Source: Billgrantia aerodenitrificans (GTDB taxonomy: Bacteria > Pseudomonadota > Gammaproteobacteria > Pseudomonadales > Halomonadaceae). From it: DNA of 64,000 nt. Position 1 is the stretch's first letter; each line of letters starts with the position of its first letter. Shown piece by piece: positions 55,137 through 64,000 of the stretch. Made by a program: the position numbers and the translations under genes. The notes beneath the pieces were generated by a model. That model saw only the letters and a program-made list of their open reading frames with translations. It was not told the DNA's origin and did not search any database. The DNA lies in NCBI RefSeq assembly GCF_021404405.1, contig NZ_JABFTV010000005.1, forward strand, positions 62,001-126,000, in the 5' to 3' direction.

Positions 55137-57161
55137 TCATCGATCGACAGGATGGGTCAGCGTCGTTGCCCGTGGCCGTGCCTGGCGCCGGTTCCAGCGC
55201 GCCAGCAGTACGGCAGGCACCAGGGCGGCGAGGGCGTAGGCGAACAGCTCGAGCTGGCTGAGCGGTACCATGCCGCCACCGGGCAGGGCGAACAGCAGGC
55301 CGGCCATCAGCACCAGGCCGCGAGAGACGATTTCGCTCACGGCGCCGATACCGAGTCGGCCGACACCGATCAGATAACCCTGCATGGCGGAGGCGAACAG
55401 CACGATGCCGATCAGCGCCTGGACGAAGACCAGGCCGATCTGCAGTGGCTCGCCCTGCATGATCAACGCCGGATTGAGCACGAACAGGAAGGGGATGAAG
55501 TAGATCACGCTGCCCAGACGCATGGCCTGCAGCCCGGTGGCCATGGGCCGCGCGCCGGCCACGGTGGCGGCGGCGAAGGCGCCGAGTGCCACCGGCGGGG
55601 TGATGAAGCTGAGCATGCCCCAGTAGAGGATGAACATGTGCACCGCCATGGGGTCGAGGCCGCCGCCCTGGATCAGCGCCGGGGCCAGGGCCACGGCGAG
55701 GAAGATGTAGGCCGCGGTAACCGTCATGCCGATGCCCAGCACGAAGCTGGTCAGTGCCCCCATGATCAACAGCAGCGGTACGCTGCCGCCGGCGATATGT
55801 ATGAAGTCGTTGGCGATGGTGCCGGAGAGGCCGGTCATCGACAGCGCGCCCACCAGCATGCCGACGCCGGCAAGAATGGCGATCAGCTCGGCGAACAGCT
55901 TGGCTGCCGAGGAGAGCGCCTCGCCAAGCTCGCGCCAGCCCCAGCGGTTGCGGCGTGAAAACTGATTGAGCACCAGGAGCAGCGCGGTAGCGTAGAAGGG
56001 CGCCACCGCCTCGCGCTGCATCACCAGCAGCATCCACACCAGCAGGGCGAAGACGAAGATGAAGTACCAGCCCTGCTTGAGGGTCTGTACCAGTGAAGGC
56101 AACTCGACGGCCGGCAGTCCCTTGATGTCGTGACGCGCGGCGTAGGCGTCGATCTGGATGAACAGACCGAGGAAATAGAGAATCGAGGGGATGACGGCGG
56201 CCAGCGCCACGGCGGAATAGGGCACGTCGAGGAACATCGCCATGACGAAGGCAGTGGCGCCCATTACCGGCGGCATCAGTACCCCGCCGGTGGAGGCGCA
56301 GGCTTCCACGCCCCCGGAGAACGAGCGCCCCATGCCGATGCGGCGCATGGCGGGAATCGACAGCACGCCGGTGGTCAGCACGTTGCTGATCACGCTGCCG
56401 CTCATCGAGCCCATCAAACCGCTGGAGAAGATCGAGACCTTGGCCGGCCCGCCGCGCACGTGCCCCAGCAGGGAGAAGGCCAGGTCGATGAAGAACTTGC
56501 CGCCGCCGCTTTTCTGCAGTACCACGCCAAACACGAGAAAGCCGATCACCAGACCGGCGAAGGCCTGCAGCGGTACGCCCATGATGCTCTCGGTGCTCAT
56601 GGTGTGGTACATGGCGGTCTCCTCCAGGGTGGAGGGGAACGCCTGGATGGGCCCCGGCACGATGTCGGCTACCAGCGGGTAGAGCGAGAAGGCGGCCACG
56701 ATCACGGCGATGGGCCAGCCACCGGCGCGCCGGGCCGCTTCGACGATCAACAGCCACCAGGCGTAGCTGGCCATGATGGCGGTATCCGGCGCGGCGAACG
56801 CCCAGCCGCGTTCGAGAATCGGTTCGGCGTGGTAGACGAAGTAGCCGCCGACGATCAGCGTGGCCAGACTCAGCGCATAGTCGTACCAGGGAATCGGACG
56901 CTGCTGCAGCGCCGGCGTGATCGGCCACAGCAGATAGACCAGCGGTAGCAGCAGTGCCACCACGGCATAGTAGAACTGGGTTTCCAGCCCGGTGACGAAG
57001 CGCAGCCAGCCGAGATTGAACAGGTAGTCCAGCGTCATCGCCATCAGTACCACGGTCACCGCGCCGGGAATCCAGCGCAGCGCGACCGGCAGCGTGCGGA
57101 TGTGGGTGACCTTCTCCTTCAGCTGGCGCGTCGATTCGTTAGGGGCGTTAGGTGGGGTCAT
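55137..57161 (-). CDS. TRAP-TAXI transporter fused 4TM/12TM permease
   Basis: A 674-residue membrane protein that fuses the small (DctQ-like) and large (DctM-like) TRAP permeases, as is usual for TAXI-type systems. About 16-18 helices. Large-subunit motifs include GSVISNVLTTGVLSIPAM, CASTGGVLMPPVMGATAFVMA, GIGMTVTAAYIFLAVALAPALIQGG and FITPPVALGAFAAA. The start at ATG 57161 (MTPPNAPNES) is preceded by only a modest ribosome site; the longer in-frame opening at 57410 is antisense to the binding-protein gene and rejected. It imports the likely substrate of the acyl-CoA island. Confidence 0.93.
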   Translation of the reverse strand: MTPPNAPNESTRQLKEKVTHIRTLPVALRWIPGAVTVVLMAMTLDYLFNLGWLRFVTGLETQFYYAVVALLLPLVYLLWPITPALQQRPIPWYDYALSLATLIVGGYFVYHAEPILERGWAFAAPDTAIMASYAWWLLIVEAARRAGGWPIAVIVAAFSLYPLVADIVPGPIQAFPSTLEETAMYHTMSTESIMGVPLQAFAGLVIGFLVFGVVLQKSGGGKFFIDLAFSLLGHVRGGPAKVSIFSSGLMGSMSGSVISNVLTTGVLSIPAMRRIGMGRSFSGGVEACASTGGVLMPPVMGATAFVMAMFLDVPYSAVALAAVIPSILYFLGLFIQIDAYAARHDIKGLPAVELPSLVQTLKQGWYFIFVFALLVWMLLVMQREAVAPFYATALLLVLNQFSRRNRWGWRELGEALSSAAKLFAELIAILAGVGMLVGALSMTGLSGTIANDFIHIAGGSVPLLLIMGALTSFVLGIGMTVTAAYIFLAVALAPALIQGGGLDPMAVHMFILYWGMLSFITPPVALGAFAAATVAGARPMATGLQAMRLGSVIYFIPFLFVLNPALIMQGEPLQIGLVFVQALIGIVLFASAMQGYLIGVGRLGIGAVSEIVSRGLVLMAGLLFALPGGGMVPLSQLELFAYALAALVPAVLLARWNRRQARPRATTLTHPVDR

Positions 57162-57184
57162 GGCGGCGTCCGTGAATCGGGAAA

Positions 57185-57203
57185 GGGGCGGCAGGGCCGC
57201 CCC
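57185..57203 (-). terminator. hairpin between TAXI binding protein and permease
   Basis: A perfect 8-bp stem (57185-57192 with 57196-57203), 3-nt loop, followed on the minus strand by TTTCCC. Same placement as the hairpin in the other TRAP operon (36770-36793). Confidence 0.65.
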
Positions 57204-57225
57204 GAGATCGGGCTGAGGCCCCGGC

Positions 57226-58386
57226 TCACTCGAAGACCGGGTCGAGGCCGGCCTCGCGCAGCGCTTCGGCGCGAGCCTGCATCCAGGCCGCCTCGAACTC
57301 CTCTTCGTCGTCGGGGGCGTCGCCGAGGAAGTCGTTCCAGGTGGCGAGCAGCAGCTCCTGGCGTTCCACCAGCGCCTCCTGATGCGCCTGCATGTCCTCG
57401 GTCCAGACACCGATCTCCTCGTAGTACGCCACTACCGCATCGTGGAACGGCACGACCCATTGCAGATCCTGGTATTCGAAGGCGTACCCAACGGCACCGG
57501 GGGCGGCATCCTTGTAGTCGTCGTAGTTGTCCTGCAGTGCCTTGATCAGGCCGTAGGCGACGTTGTCGTCGAGATCCTGATTGGCCACCACGATCGGATA
57601 GGGATAGCTGGCGCTGGGTACCGGATTGTCGGCGCTCACGTTGCCGGCTCCGGCGGTGACCTCGTGGGGCCGGAAATAGGGCGCCACCGCCATCATGCGC
57701 TCCCAGCCCTCGGCGTCGTCGGGGTCGAGCACCGGCCAGCTGATGCCGCGCGGGCTACTGGCGAGCTGCTGTGCCGGCGGTGTGACAGTGGTGGTGAAGG
57801 AGGCGTCCACGTTGCCGGCGATGATGCCGTCGAAGGAGCGGGCGTAACCGGGGAAGTCGACGCGATCGACGTCGTCCCAGGTCAGGCCGCCGAAGGCCAG
57901 GTAGGCTTCGGTGCCTTTGTTCAAGGCGTCGTCGCCGCGGATATACGCGATGCGCTTGCCGGCGAGATCGGCCGGGGTCTCGACGCCGAGGTCGCCGGCA
58001 ACGGCCAGCGAGAGACCGAACGATGCGGTGGAGGTGGTGATCACGCGGATCGGCTGGGGGCCCCAGTCGCGGTTGGCGAACATCATGACGCCTTCGGCGC
58101 CGTAGTAGCTGGCGATGCCGCAGGCGCACAGATCGACGCGCCCCTGCTTGAGCGGGGTCATGCGTGAGACGTCGTTGTCACCGGGCAGAATGCGTACCGA
58201 GGTGCCGTAGTGATTCTGCAGCATGTTGCCGATGGCCACGGCCTGGGCATAGCCGCTGGAGTTGGTGCCATAGGCGGTCCAGGCCATGGTGCGGGGGAGT
58301 TCGACCTCGCCGGCCTGAGCCACAGCGGCAGAGAGCAGCGAGAGCGGAAGTGCCGCGAGGACGAGTGAGCGGGACAGCTGGCGCAT
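57226..58386 (-). CDS. TRAP-TAXI family solute-binding protein
   Basis: A 386-residue periplasmic binding protein: a signal peptide (residues 1-25, ending AVAQAG), then the TAXI (IMP-like) fold with MAWTAYGTNSSGYAQAVAIGNML, DVSRMTPLKQGRVDLCACG, GKRIAYIRGDDALN and the conserved alanine/phenylalanine-rich middle. The ATG at 58386 follows AGGAG. The C-terminal helical extension (EEEFEAAWMQARAEALREAGLD) is acidic. It is first in its operon, so it is probably the most expressed gene of the transporter. The ligand is unknown. Confidence 0.93.
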   Translation of the reverse strand: MRQLSRSLVLAALPLSLLSAAVAQAGEVELPRTMAWTAYGTNSSGYAQAVAIGNMLQNHYGTSVRILPGDNDVSRMTPLKQGRVDLCACGIASYYGAEGVMMFANRDWGPQPIRVITTSTASFGLSLAVAGDLGVETPADLAGKRIAYIRGDDALNKGTEAYLAFGGLTWDDVDRVDFPGYARSFDGIIAGNVDASFTTTVTPPAQQLASSPRGISWPVLDPDDAEGWERMMAVAPYFRPHEVTAGAGNVSADNPVPSASYPYPIVVANQDLDDNVAYGLIKALQDNYDDYKDAAPGAVGYAFEYQDLQWVVPFHDAVVAYYEEIGVWTEDMQAHQEALVERQELLLATWNDFLGDAPDDEEEFEAAWMQARAEALREAGLDPVFE

Positions 58387-58652
58387 AGGAGACTCCTGTA
58401 CGGTGAATGGTTGTTGTTTTGCTATGCGGTATTTGATTCCGAAACTGAAACCGATACTAGAAAGCCACCAGAGCGGTGTCAACGAATGCGCGGGCGTCGG
58501 GTGTCGACGTGCTTCCGCCACGCGAAACCGCCCTGTGGATGACTTCCAAAAGCCCATTGAATTAACGAGTTGCCAGCGATCGAATGTCAGCGGGAGAAGA
58601 GGGTATTAGACCAAGGTTCAATGCCCGTAGGAGCGATCTCCGGGCGTCTGGT

Positions 58653-60365
58653 TTACTGCGAGGGACGTGAGAGTTCGCGCCAGGCGGCGAACGTGCTGAG
58701 GAAGACCCGCCCCGTCATGTCGTCGAGAAAATCGCTGCACTTGAGGCGATCCATGACCGGGCCTTTCACTTCGGCCAGGTGCAAGGTGACGCGGGAGTCC
58801 CTGAGCCGCGCGTTGATGGCATCGAGGCTCTCCAGCGCCGAGGCATCGATCAGGTTGACGGCCGAGCAGATCAGCACCACGTGCTCGAGCTCCGGGCGAG
58901 TGGCCACCAGGTCGTAGACGGTGTCTTCCAGGTAGCGTGCATTGGCGAAATAGAGGCTTTCGTCGATGCGCAGCAGCGCCACGTGGCTGGCGGTCTCGGT
59001 CTCGTGACGTTCGACGTTGCGGAAGTGCTCGGTGCCGGGAATGCGGCCGACCAGGGCGCTGTGAGGCCGGCTGGTGCGGTAGAGAAACAGGCCGATCGAG
59101 ATGGCGACCCCGCTGATGATCCCGGTTTCGACGCCCTCCACCAGGGTCAGCAGGATGGTCACCGCCATGGCGAAGAAGTCGCTGCGCGAGTAGCGCCAGG
59201 TCTGACGGATCAGGGGAATGTCGATCAAGGTCAGGATCGAGACCGTGATCGTCGCCGCCAGGGTGGCGATGGGCAGGTAGGCCAGGGCTGGCGTGAGAAA
59301 CAGCGTCACGGCGCCGATGCCGATGGCCGCGAACATGCCGGCCAGCGGTGTCTGGGCGCCGGCATCGTAGTTGATGACCGTGCGCGTCAGGCCGCCGCTG
59401 ACCGGCATTCCCGAGGTGAAGGCAGCGGCGAGGTTGGCCCCGCCCAGCCCGACCAGCTCCTGATTGGGCGAGATGCGCTCGCGGCGTCGGGCGGCCAGCA
59501 TCTGCCCCATGGAAACCGATTCGACGAAGCCCACCACGCTGATCAGCAGGGCAGGAACCAGCAGCGCCTGCCACAGTGAGACATCGAAGCCCGGTATGCT
59601 CAACGGCGGCAAACCCTGGGGAATGTCGCCGATCACGGCGACCCCGATGGCATCGAGTTCGAATTGCCAGGTCACGAGCGTCGTCACGATCACGGCAAAG
59701 ACGGGGCCCGAGCGGGTGATCAGATCGGCCAGCGGGCGGGAGAGACCAAGGCCGCGCAGCGTGGAGCGACCGTATTGGCGCAGCAGCAGCAGGAACAGCA
59801 GGCTGCCTGCGCCGATGGCCAGAGTCGGCAGATGAATGGCAGGCAGGCCGCGGACGAGTTCGACCAGTCGTGGCAGCAGGTCGCGAGCGGTAAGCTCCAC
59901 GCCGAGCAGATGGCCGATCTGGCTGGCGGCGATGAGCAGGCCCGAGGCAGCGAGAAAGCCGGCGATGACGGGATGGCTGAGGAAGTTGGCCACGAAGCCC
60001 ATGCGCAGCAGCCCCATGAGCAACAGCATGAGGCCAGACAGAAGAGAGAGAATCAGGGCCGCCTGCAGATACTCGGGGGTGCCTGGCGTGGCGACACCGG
60101 ACAGTGCCACGCCGGTCATCAACGCGACGATGGCCACCGGCCCCACGGCCAGGGTGCGGCTGGTGCCCAGCACGACGTAGGCCAGCGCCGGCAGCAGGCT
60201 GGCATAGAGGCCCACTACCGCCGGCAGTCCCGCCAGTACGGCATAAGCCAGCGACTGAGGTATGACCATCACGGTGACGATCAGGCCCGCCAGCAGATCG
60301 GCACCGCCCAGGCGGCGATTGTAGTGGGGGAGCCATGTCAGGATCGGCAGGTAGCGTCTGAGCAT
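58653..60365 (-). CDS. SulP family inorganic anion transporter
   Basis: A 570-residue SLC26/SulP protein with about 12-14 helices (residues 10-430; signatures LIVTVMVIPQSLAYAVLAGLP, GPVAIVALMTG and GGLTRTVINYDAGAQTPLAG) and a cytoplasmic STAS domain (about 440-560; VLICSAVNLIDASALESLDAI). Candidates are sulfate, bicarbonate or another anion; the sulfhydrylase divergently encoded next to it makes sulfate plausible. No carbonic anhydrase is nearby. The 266-base gap to the TAXI operon holds no recognisable gene. Confidence 0.92.
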   Translation of the reverse strand: MLRRYLPILTWLPHYNRRLGGADLLAGLIVTVMVIPQSLAYAVLAGLPAVVGLYASLLPALAYVVLGTSRTLAVGPVAIVALMTGVALSGVATPGTPEYLQAALILSLLSGLMLLLMGLLRMGFVANFLSHPVIAGFLAASGLLIAASQIGHLLGVELTARDLLPRLVELVRGLPAIHLPTLAIGAGSLLFLLLLRQYGRSTLRGLGLSRPLADLITRSGPVFAVIVTTLVTWQFELDAIGVAVIGDIPQGLPPLSIPGFDVSLWQALLVPALLISVVGFVESVSMGQMLAARRRERISPNQELVGLGGANLAAAFTSGMPVSGGLTRTVINYDAGAQTPLAGMFAAIGIGAVTLFLTPALAYLPIATLAATITVSILTLIDIPLIRQTWRYSRSDFFAMAVTILLTLVEGVETGIISGVAISIGLFLYRTSRPHSALVGRIPGTEHFRNVERHETETASHVALLRIDESLYFANARYLEDTVYDLVATRPELEHVVLICSAVNLIDASALESLDAINARLRDSRVTLHLAEVKGPVMDRLKCSDFLDDMTGRVFLSTFAAWRELSRPSQ

Positions 60366-60498
60366 CCCGTCTCTTGGTCGTCAGGGGAATGAGCCAACCA
60401 GACTAAACGATATTGGTGGTGGGGTTGAGTCTTGGTTAGCATCAGGTGAAACAACGTACTCAGTAATACCAAAAACGATAGCGACAACAGGACACGCC

Positions 60499-61773
60499 AT
60501 GAAGCCCGAAACTATTGCCCTACATCACGGTTACGCTCCCGACGACCAGCACGCCGTGGCGGTGCCGATCCATCAGACGACCTCGTTCTCCTTCGACAGC
60601 GCCCAGCACGCCGCCGACCTGTTCGACCTCAAGGTCGAGGGCAACATCTACTCGCGCATCATGAATCCCACCTGCGCGGTGCTGGAGCAGCGCGTTGCCG
60701 CACTGGAAGGCGGCATCGCCGGTCTGGCCGTGGCTTCCGGCATGGCGGCGATCACCTATGCGATCCAGACCATAGCCGAAGCGGGCGACAATATCGTCTC
60801 CATCAGCGAACTCTACGGCGGCACCTACAACCTGTTCGCCCATACCTTGCCGCGTCAGGGAATCGAGGTGCGTTTTGCCGACAAGGACGACATCGCCGGG
60901 ATCGAGTCGCTGATCGATGCGCGCACCAAGGCGGTGTTCTGCGAGAGTGTCGGCAACCCGTCCGGCAGCGTGGTCGACATGGCCAGGCTGGCCGAGGTCG
61001 CCCATCGACATGGCGTGCCGGTGATCGTCGACAACACCGTGCCGACACCTTTCCTGTGGCGGCCCATCGAACATGGGGCCGACATCGTGATTCACTCGGC
61101 CACCAAGTACATCGGCGGTCACGGCACCACGGTGGGTGGCGTCATCGTCGATTCAGGCAAGTTTCCCTGGGCCGACCATCCGCAGCGTTTCCCGCTGCTC
61201 AACGAGCCGGACGTCTCCTACCACGGCGTCTGCTACACCCGCGACGTCGGCGAGGCCGCCTTCATCGCCCGGGCGAGGGTCGTGCCGCTGCGCAACATGG
61301 GGGCCGCGCTCTCGGCCCAGGCGGCCTGGAATCTGCTGCAGGGGTTGGAGACCCTTGCGCTGCGTATCGAGCGTATCTGCGACAATGCACTCAAAGTGGC
61401 CGAATATCTGGAAGCGCACGCAGCGGTGACCTGGGTGCAGTATGCCGGCTTGCCCGGCCACAAGGATCATGAGCTCGCGCAGCGCTACATGGGCGGCAGG
61501 GCCTCGGGCATCCTGAGCTTCGGCATCCAGGGCGGGCGCGAAGCGGGGGCACGCTTCTACGATGCACTGGGCATGATCCTGCGCCTGGTCAACATCGGCG
61601 ATGCCAAGACCTGCTCGTCGATCCCGGCGTCGACCACCCATCGGCAATTGAGCGATGAGGAGCTGGCCGCGGCCGGGGTGACGCCGGACATGGTGCGGCT
61701 CTCCATCGGTATCGAGCACGTCGACGACATCATCGCCGACCTGGAGCAGGCGCTGGCTGCCAGCCAGCGCTGA
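60499..61773 (+). CDS. metY: O-acetylhomoserine sulfhydrylase (O-acetylhomoserine aminocarboxypropyltransferase)
   Basis: A 424-residue PLP enzyme of the Cys/Met metabolism family that makes homocysteine directly from O-acetylhomoserine and sulfide. It has the start TIALHHGYAPD, YSRIMNPTCAVLEQRVAALEGG, VDNTVPTPFLWRPIEHGAD and the PLP lysine K203 in HSATKYIGGHG. A long insert around 215-250 is characteristic of MetY rather than MetB/MetC. The ATG at 60499 follows ACAGGACACGCC. It is divergent from the SulP transporter and ends in a hairpin. Confidence 0.95.
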   Translation: MKPETIALHHGYAPDDQHAVAVPIHQTTSFSFDSAQHAADLFDLKVEGNIYSRIMNPTCAVLEQRVAALEGGIAGLAVASGMAAITYAIQTIAEAGDNIVSISELYGGTYNLFAHTLPRQGIEVRFADKDDIAGIESLIDARTKAVFCESVGNPSGSVVDMARLAEVAHRHGVPVIVDNTVPTPFLWRPIEHGADIVIHSATKYIGGHGTTVGGVIVDSGKFPWADHPQRFPLLNEPDVSYHGVCYTRDVGEAAFIARARVVPLRNMGAALSAQAAWNLLQGLETLALRIERICDNALKVAEYLEAHAAVTWVQYAGLPGHKDHELAQRYMGGRASGILSFGIQGGREAGARFYDALGMILRLVNIGDAKTCSSIPASTTHRQLSDEELAAAGVTPDMVRLSIGIEHVDDIIADLEQALAASQR

Positions 61774-61778
61774 TGGCA

Positions 61779-61803
61779 CGGGCCGCCTTGCGCGGGCGGC
61801 CCG
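61779..61803 (+). terminator. hairpin after metY
   Basis: A 9-bp perfect stem (61779-61787 with 61795-61803), 7-nt loop, then CTTCATATC; weak T content. Confidence 0.65.
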
Positions 61804-61964
61804 CTTCATATCGGCTCGTTGCACAGTCCAATTTCCAGGTCATCGGCCGCAGGGTCAGCGACTTGAGTCGTGCTTTGGTATGTCAGGCCAAAGTGGTGAT
61901 GCGCATACTGCTTACATGGCGTTAATCTCGAACGACCTCTCCAATAACAAAGAGATCTGACACC

Positions 61965-63557
61965 ATGCGGACCCTGTTGCTTCTATTGGCCGCAGCTACA
62001 CTGGCCGGTGGATTCTTCCTTGTGTACTTGAACGGTTCAGGTTGGCATGCCTATGCCGGTCTTGGGTTCGGTTTGGTGTCAGGGGCCGTATGGGCTCTGA
62101 GCGGCATGGCGGCAGTCTATAGGGCTGATGCCAATACGCTTGCCGAGGGGCATTTCCACACCTGGCTGCCGTTTACCCGTGACTACCTCTCGCTGCGCCG
62201 CATGGCCCATGGCCTGATCCGCCAGGCCAGCGCCACGGCCATCGCCTCGGCCGAAGTGTCCCACCATGCCGACCGCATGGACCACCGGCTCGAGCGCCAG
62301 GAGCAGACGGTCCGGGAAGCCTCATCGAGCATGGCGGCCATCACGTCGGCCATCGAGCAGGTGGCTGCCAGTGCCGCCAACGTGGCCACACTGGCCAGCC
62401 GTTCGCGGGATGCCAGCCACGTCAGCCGCGAGTCGCTGAGCCAGGTCATCGAAGAGATGCAGGCCCTCGCCGAGCGTTCCGAGGAAGCCCTGGAACTGCT
62501 CAACGTGCTGAGTCAGAAAGCCGACAGCGTGCGCCATGTCACGTCCCTGATCGAAGAGATCGCCGAGCAGACCAATCTGTTGTCTCTCAATGCTTCCATC
62601 GAAGCCGCCCGGGCCGGTGAGCATGGTCGCGGATTCGCTGTGGTTGCCGGCGAGGTCCGTCAACTTGCCGGCCGCACGGCGGACGCGACCCGCAACGTCG
62701 AGGCCCTGGTGGGTGACATCGGCGACAGCAGTCATCGAGTGGTCGATACCATCGGCCACCTGATGCAGCGGGTGGGAGACCGGGCCAAGGAGATGAGTAA
62801 GGTGGGCGAGCAGCTCACCGAAATGACCGGGCACTTCGATCAGGTCGAGGGCGAGATTCGTTCCATTGCCGTGGCGATGGAGGATACTAACAAGCACTCG
62901 CAGCGCGTGGCCGGGACCCTGGGCACGCTGCAGGAAGATGCCGAGCAGGGCAACCGCGACATGCATGGGTTGGCCAGCCAGGCCCGGGCGCTCATGGCGG
63001 GCGCCGAGGGGGTCGACGCGGCGCTGGCACAGCAGCGTCTGGAAGGGCGCCATCAGCAGGTGTTCGAGGCGGCGCGGGAAACGGCGGTCAAGCTCGGCAA
63101 GCTGCTCGAATCCGCCATCAAGAAGGGCGACCTCGACGAACACACCCTGTTCCACGCGACCTATACCCCCATTCCCGGCACCAACCCGCAGCAGTACGTA
63201 ACCGGATTCGTCGATTACACCGACGAGCACTTCCCACCCATCCAAGAACCGCTGCTCGAGCGCCTGGGCGTTGCCTACGCCATCGGCATCGATCGTCGCG
63301 GCTACATACCCACGCACAACCACAGCGTCAGTCAGCCGCCGACCGGCGACTACGAGCACGATCTCAAGTTCTGCCGCAATCGGCGCATCTACGAGGATGC
63401 GACGGGTCAGCGTTGCGGTAGCCATGAACAGACGCTACTGCTGCAAACCTACAAGCGCGATACCGGCGAAGTCATGCACGACCTCTCCGTGCCGATCTAC
63501 GTCGAAGGCAAACACTGGGGTGGCTTCCGTGTAGGCTACAAGCCGGAAGTTGCCTGA
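61965..63557 (+). CDS. methyl-accepting chemotaxis protein with C-terminal sensor domain
   Basis: A 530-residue chemoreceptor. Two closely spaced N-terminal membrane helices (about 3-20 and 28-50) leave almost no periplasmic domain. The signalling domain occupies about 80-340 with the hairpin tip [31 protein letters not shown] at about 197-227. After it comes a C-terminal ~160-residue domain (GYIPTHNHS, then [14 protein letters not shown] and HWGGFRVGY) found at the C-terminus of many such receptors and presumed to be the cytoplasmic sensor. It should therefore sense an intracellular or redox-type signal. The 191-base upstream gap gives no clear promoter. Confidence 0.93.
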   Translation: MRTLLLLLAAATLAGGFFLVYLNGSGWHAYAGLGFGLVSGAVWALSGMAAVYRADANTLAEGHFHTWLPFTRDYLSLRRMAHGLIRQASATAIASAEVSHHADRMDHRLERQEQTVREASSSMAAITSAIEQVAASAANVATLASRSRDASHVSRESLSQVIEEMQALAERSEEALELLNVLSQKADSVRHVTSLIEEIAEQTNLLSLNASIEAARAGEHGRGFAVVAGEVRQLAGRTADATRNVEALVGDIGDSSHRVVDTIGHLMQRVGDRAKEMSKVGEQLTEMTGHFDQVEGEIRSIAVAMEDTNKHSQRVAGTLGTLQEDAEQGNRDMHGLASQARALMAGAEGVDAALAQQRLEGRHQQVFEAARETAVKLGKLLESAIKKGDLDEHTLFHATYTPIPGTNPQQYVTGFVDYTDEHFPPIQEPLLERLGVAYAIGIDRRGYIPTHNHSVSQPPTGDYEHDLKFCRNRRIYEDATGQRCGSHEQTLLLQTYKRDTGEVMHDLSVPIYVEGKHWGGFRVGYKPEVA

Positions 63558-63584
63558 CCCGGCCGGCTCGGAGCGAGGTAACGT

Positions 63585-64000
63585 TCAATGTCGGTGGCGG
63601 GCCATGAAGCGCTCGTCCAGCCAGTGCTTCCAGAGCAGGCTGCTGCGGCCGGCCCACCACAGCCGGCCACGGATGGCCAAGCCCTGGTCCTGCCCTAGAT
63701 TGAGGATGGTCAGCGCCTGGGCCTGGGGTCGGTAACGCTGCAATGGTCGGCCGTGAAGCCGGGCCTTGAGATTCGCCAGCAGCACCGGGGCCTGACGCAC
63801 GCCGTAGACCCCCAGCCGGGGCAAGACGTGTTCCACCAGGGCGGCACAGTCGCCGGCAGCGAACACGTCCGGGTCGTCTACGCTCTGCAGGGTGTCGTGC
63901 ACGGCCAAGCCCCTGCTGCCAAGGAGTGTCAAACCCAGACCGCCAAGCGCGCCCGGCGGGGCCAGGCCGCCGGCATGAATGACGTGATCGCACGCCAGCA
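63585..64000 (-). CDS. pyridine-nucleotide-disulfide-type FAD oxidoreductase, 5' partial
   Basis: The C-terminal ~138 residues of an NDH-2-like flavoprotein; the start lies beyond the right edge. It shows ACDHVIHAGGLAPPGALGGLGL, then the second FAD motif DDPDVFAAGDCAAL, and the tail KHWLDERFMARHRH. The end resembles the FAD/NAD oxidoreductase subfamily that is sometimes fused or linked to selenophosphate synthetase (SelD), and less closely respiratory NDH-2 or sulfide:quinone reductases. Whether selD lies to the right cannot be seen. Confidence 0.8.
   Translation of the reverse strand, partial: LACDHVIHAGGLAPPGALGGLGLTLLGSRGLAVHDTLQSVDDPDVFAAGDCAALVEHVLPRLGVYGVRQAPVLLANLKARLHGRPLQRYRPQAQALTILNLGQDQGLAIRGRLWWAGRSSLLWKHWLDERFMARHRH

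Noticed and set aside
55060..56928. A 622-codon minus-strand frame within the TAXI permease
   Set aside because: Shifted frame of the real permease gene (55137-57161), which has clear membrane helices and TRAP motifs.
61923..61947. Flagellar sigma-28 promoter before the chemoreceptor (TAAT ... TCCAATAA)
   Set aside because: The spacer is 13 bases instead of about 15 and the -10 has two mismatches; too weak to annotate.

Overview
The window is GC-rich chromosomal DNA from a gammaproteobacterium, most probably a halophile of the Halomonas/Halomonadaceae type. The evidence is the conserved tig-clpP-clpX-lon-hupB-ppiD core, a YehZYXW/OsmF-type osmolyte ABC transporter, three TRAP transporters and a large organic-acid catabolism repertoire. 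The genus assignment is inferred from gene content, not from a database search. I see no phage, IS element, CRISPR array, rRNA or replication origin.

Layout. 1-3.4 kb: 3' end of a TRAP permease, a TerB-like protein, a DadA-like FAD enzyme and a small membrane protein. 3.5-6.7 kb: pyrC, then a two-gene glycan cassette (pyruvyltransferase plus GT2). 6.7-8.5 kb: mtnN and folD on the minus strand. 8.6-9.2 kb: a tRNA operon (Pro-Arg-His-His). 9.5-18.1 kb: the protein-quality-control block tig, clpP, clpX, lon, hupB, ppiD. 18.1-23.8 kb: a COG0523 GTPase behind a Zur-like operator, ppiB-lpxH, glnS-cysS. 23.8-28.7 kb: a DUF1853 gene and the osmoprotectant ABC operon. 28.8-34.8 kb: branched-chain 2-oxoacid dehydrogenase E1alpha/E1beta/E2, followed by a Hanks-like kinase. 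34.8-42.0 kb: a VOC-LysR-TRAP operon, divergent from 5-oxoprolinase pxpABC. 42.0-46.7 kb: a frameshifted ribbon-helix-helix gene, a GntR/FCD regulator and an MCE/Mla-type lipid ABC operon. 46.9-58.4 kb: an acyl-CoA catabolic island with IclR regulator, thiolase, hydroxyacyl-CoA dehydrogenase, acyl-CoA dehydrogenase, CoA ligase, crotonase and TRAP-TAXI uptake. 58.6-64 kb: SulP transporter, MetY, a chemoreceptor and a partial FAD oxidoreductase.

How the genes work together. The 46.9-58.4 kb island reads as one inducible uptake-and-beta-oxidation pathway. Two matching inverted repeats lie in its divergent promoter region and are good candidates for operators of the IclR protein. At 53.54-53.64 kb, two 5' gene stubs face each other across a deletion scar. 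In the bkd region, E2 carries two lipoyl domains, E1alpha keeps the serine-rich loop that is phosphorylated in the animal enzyme, and a protein kinase follows on the same strand. A two-copy dispersed repeat of about 130 bp sits directly upstream of two minus-strand operons.

The best candidates for something undescribed are the bkd/kinase arrangement, the dispersed repeat, the uncharacterised acyl-CoA island with its paired operators, and the pyruvyltransferase/GT2 cassette. None can be proven from sequence alone.
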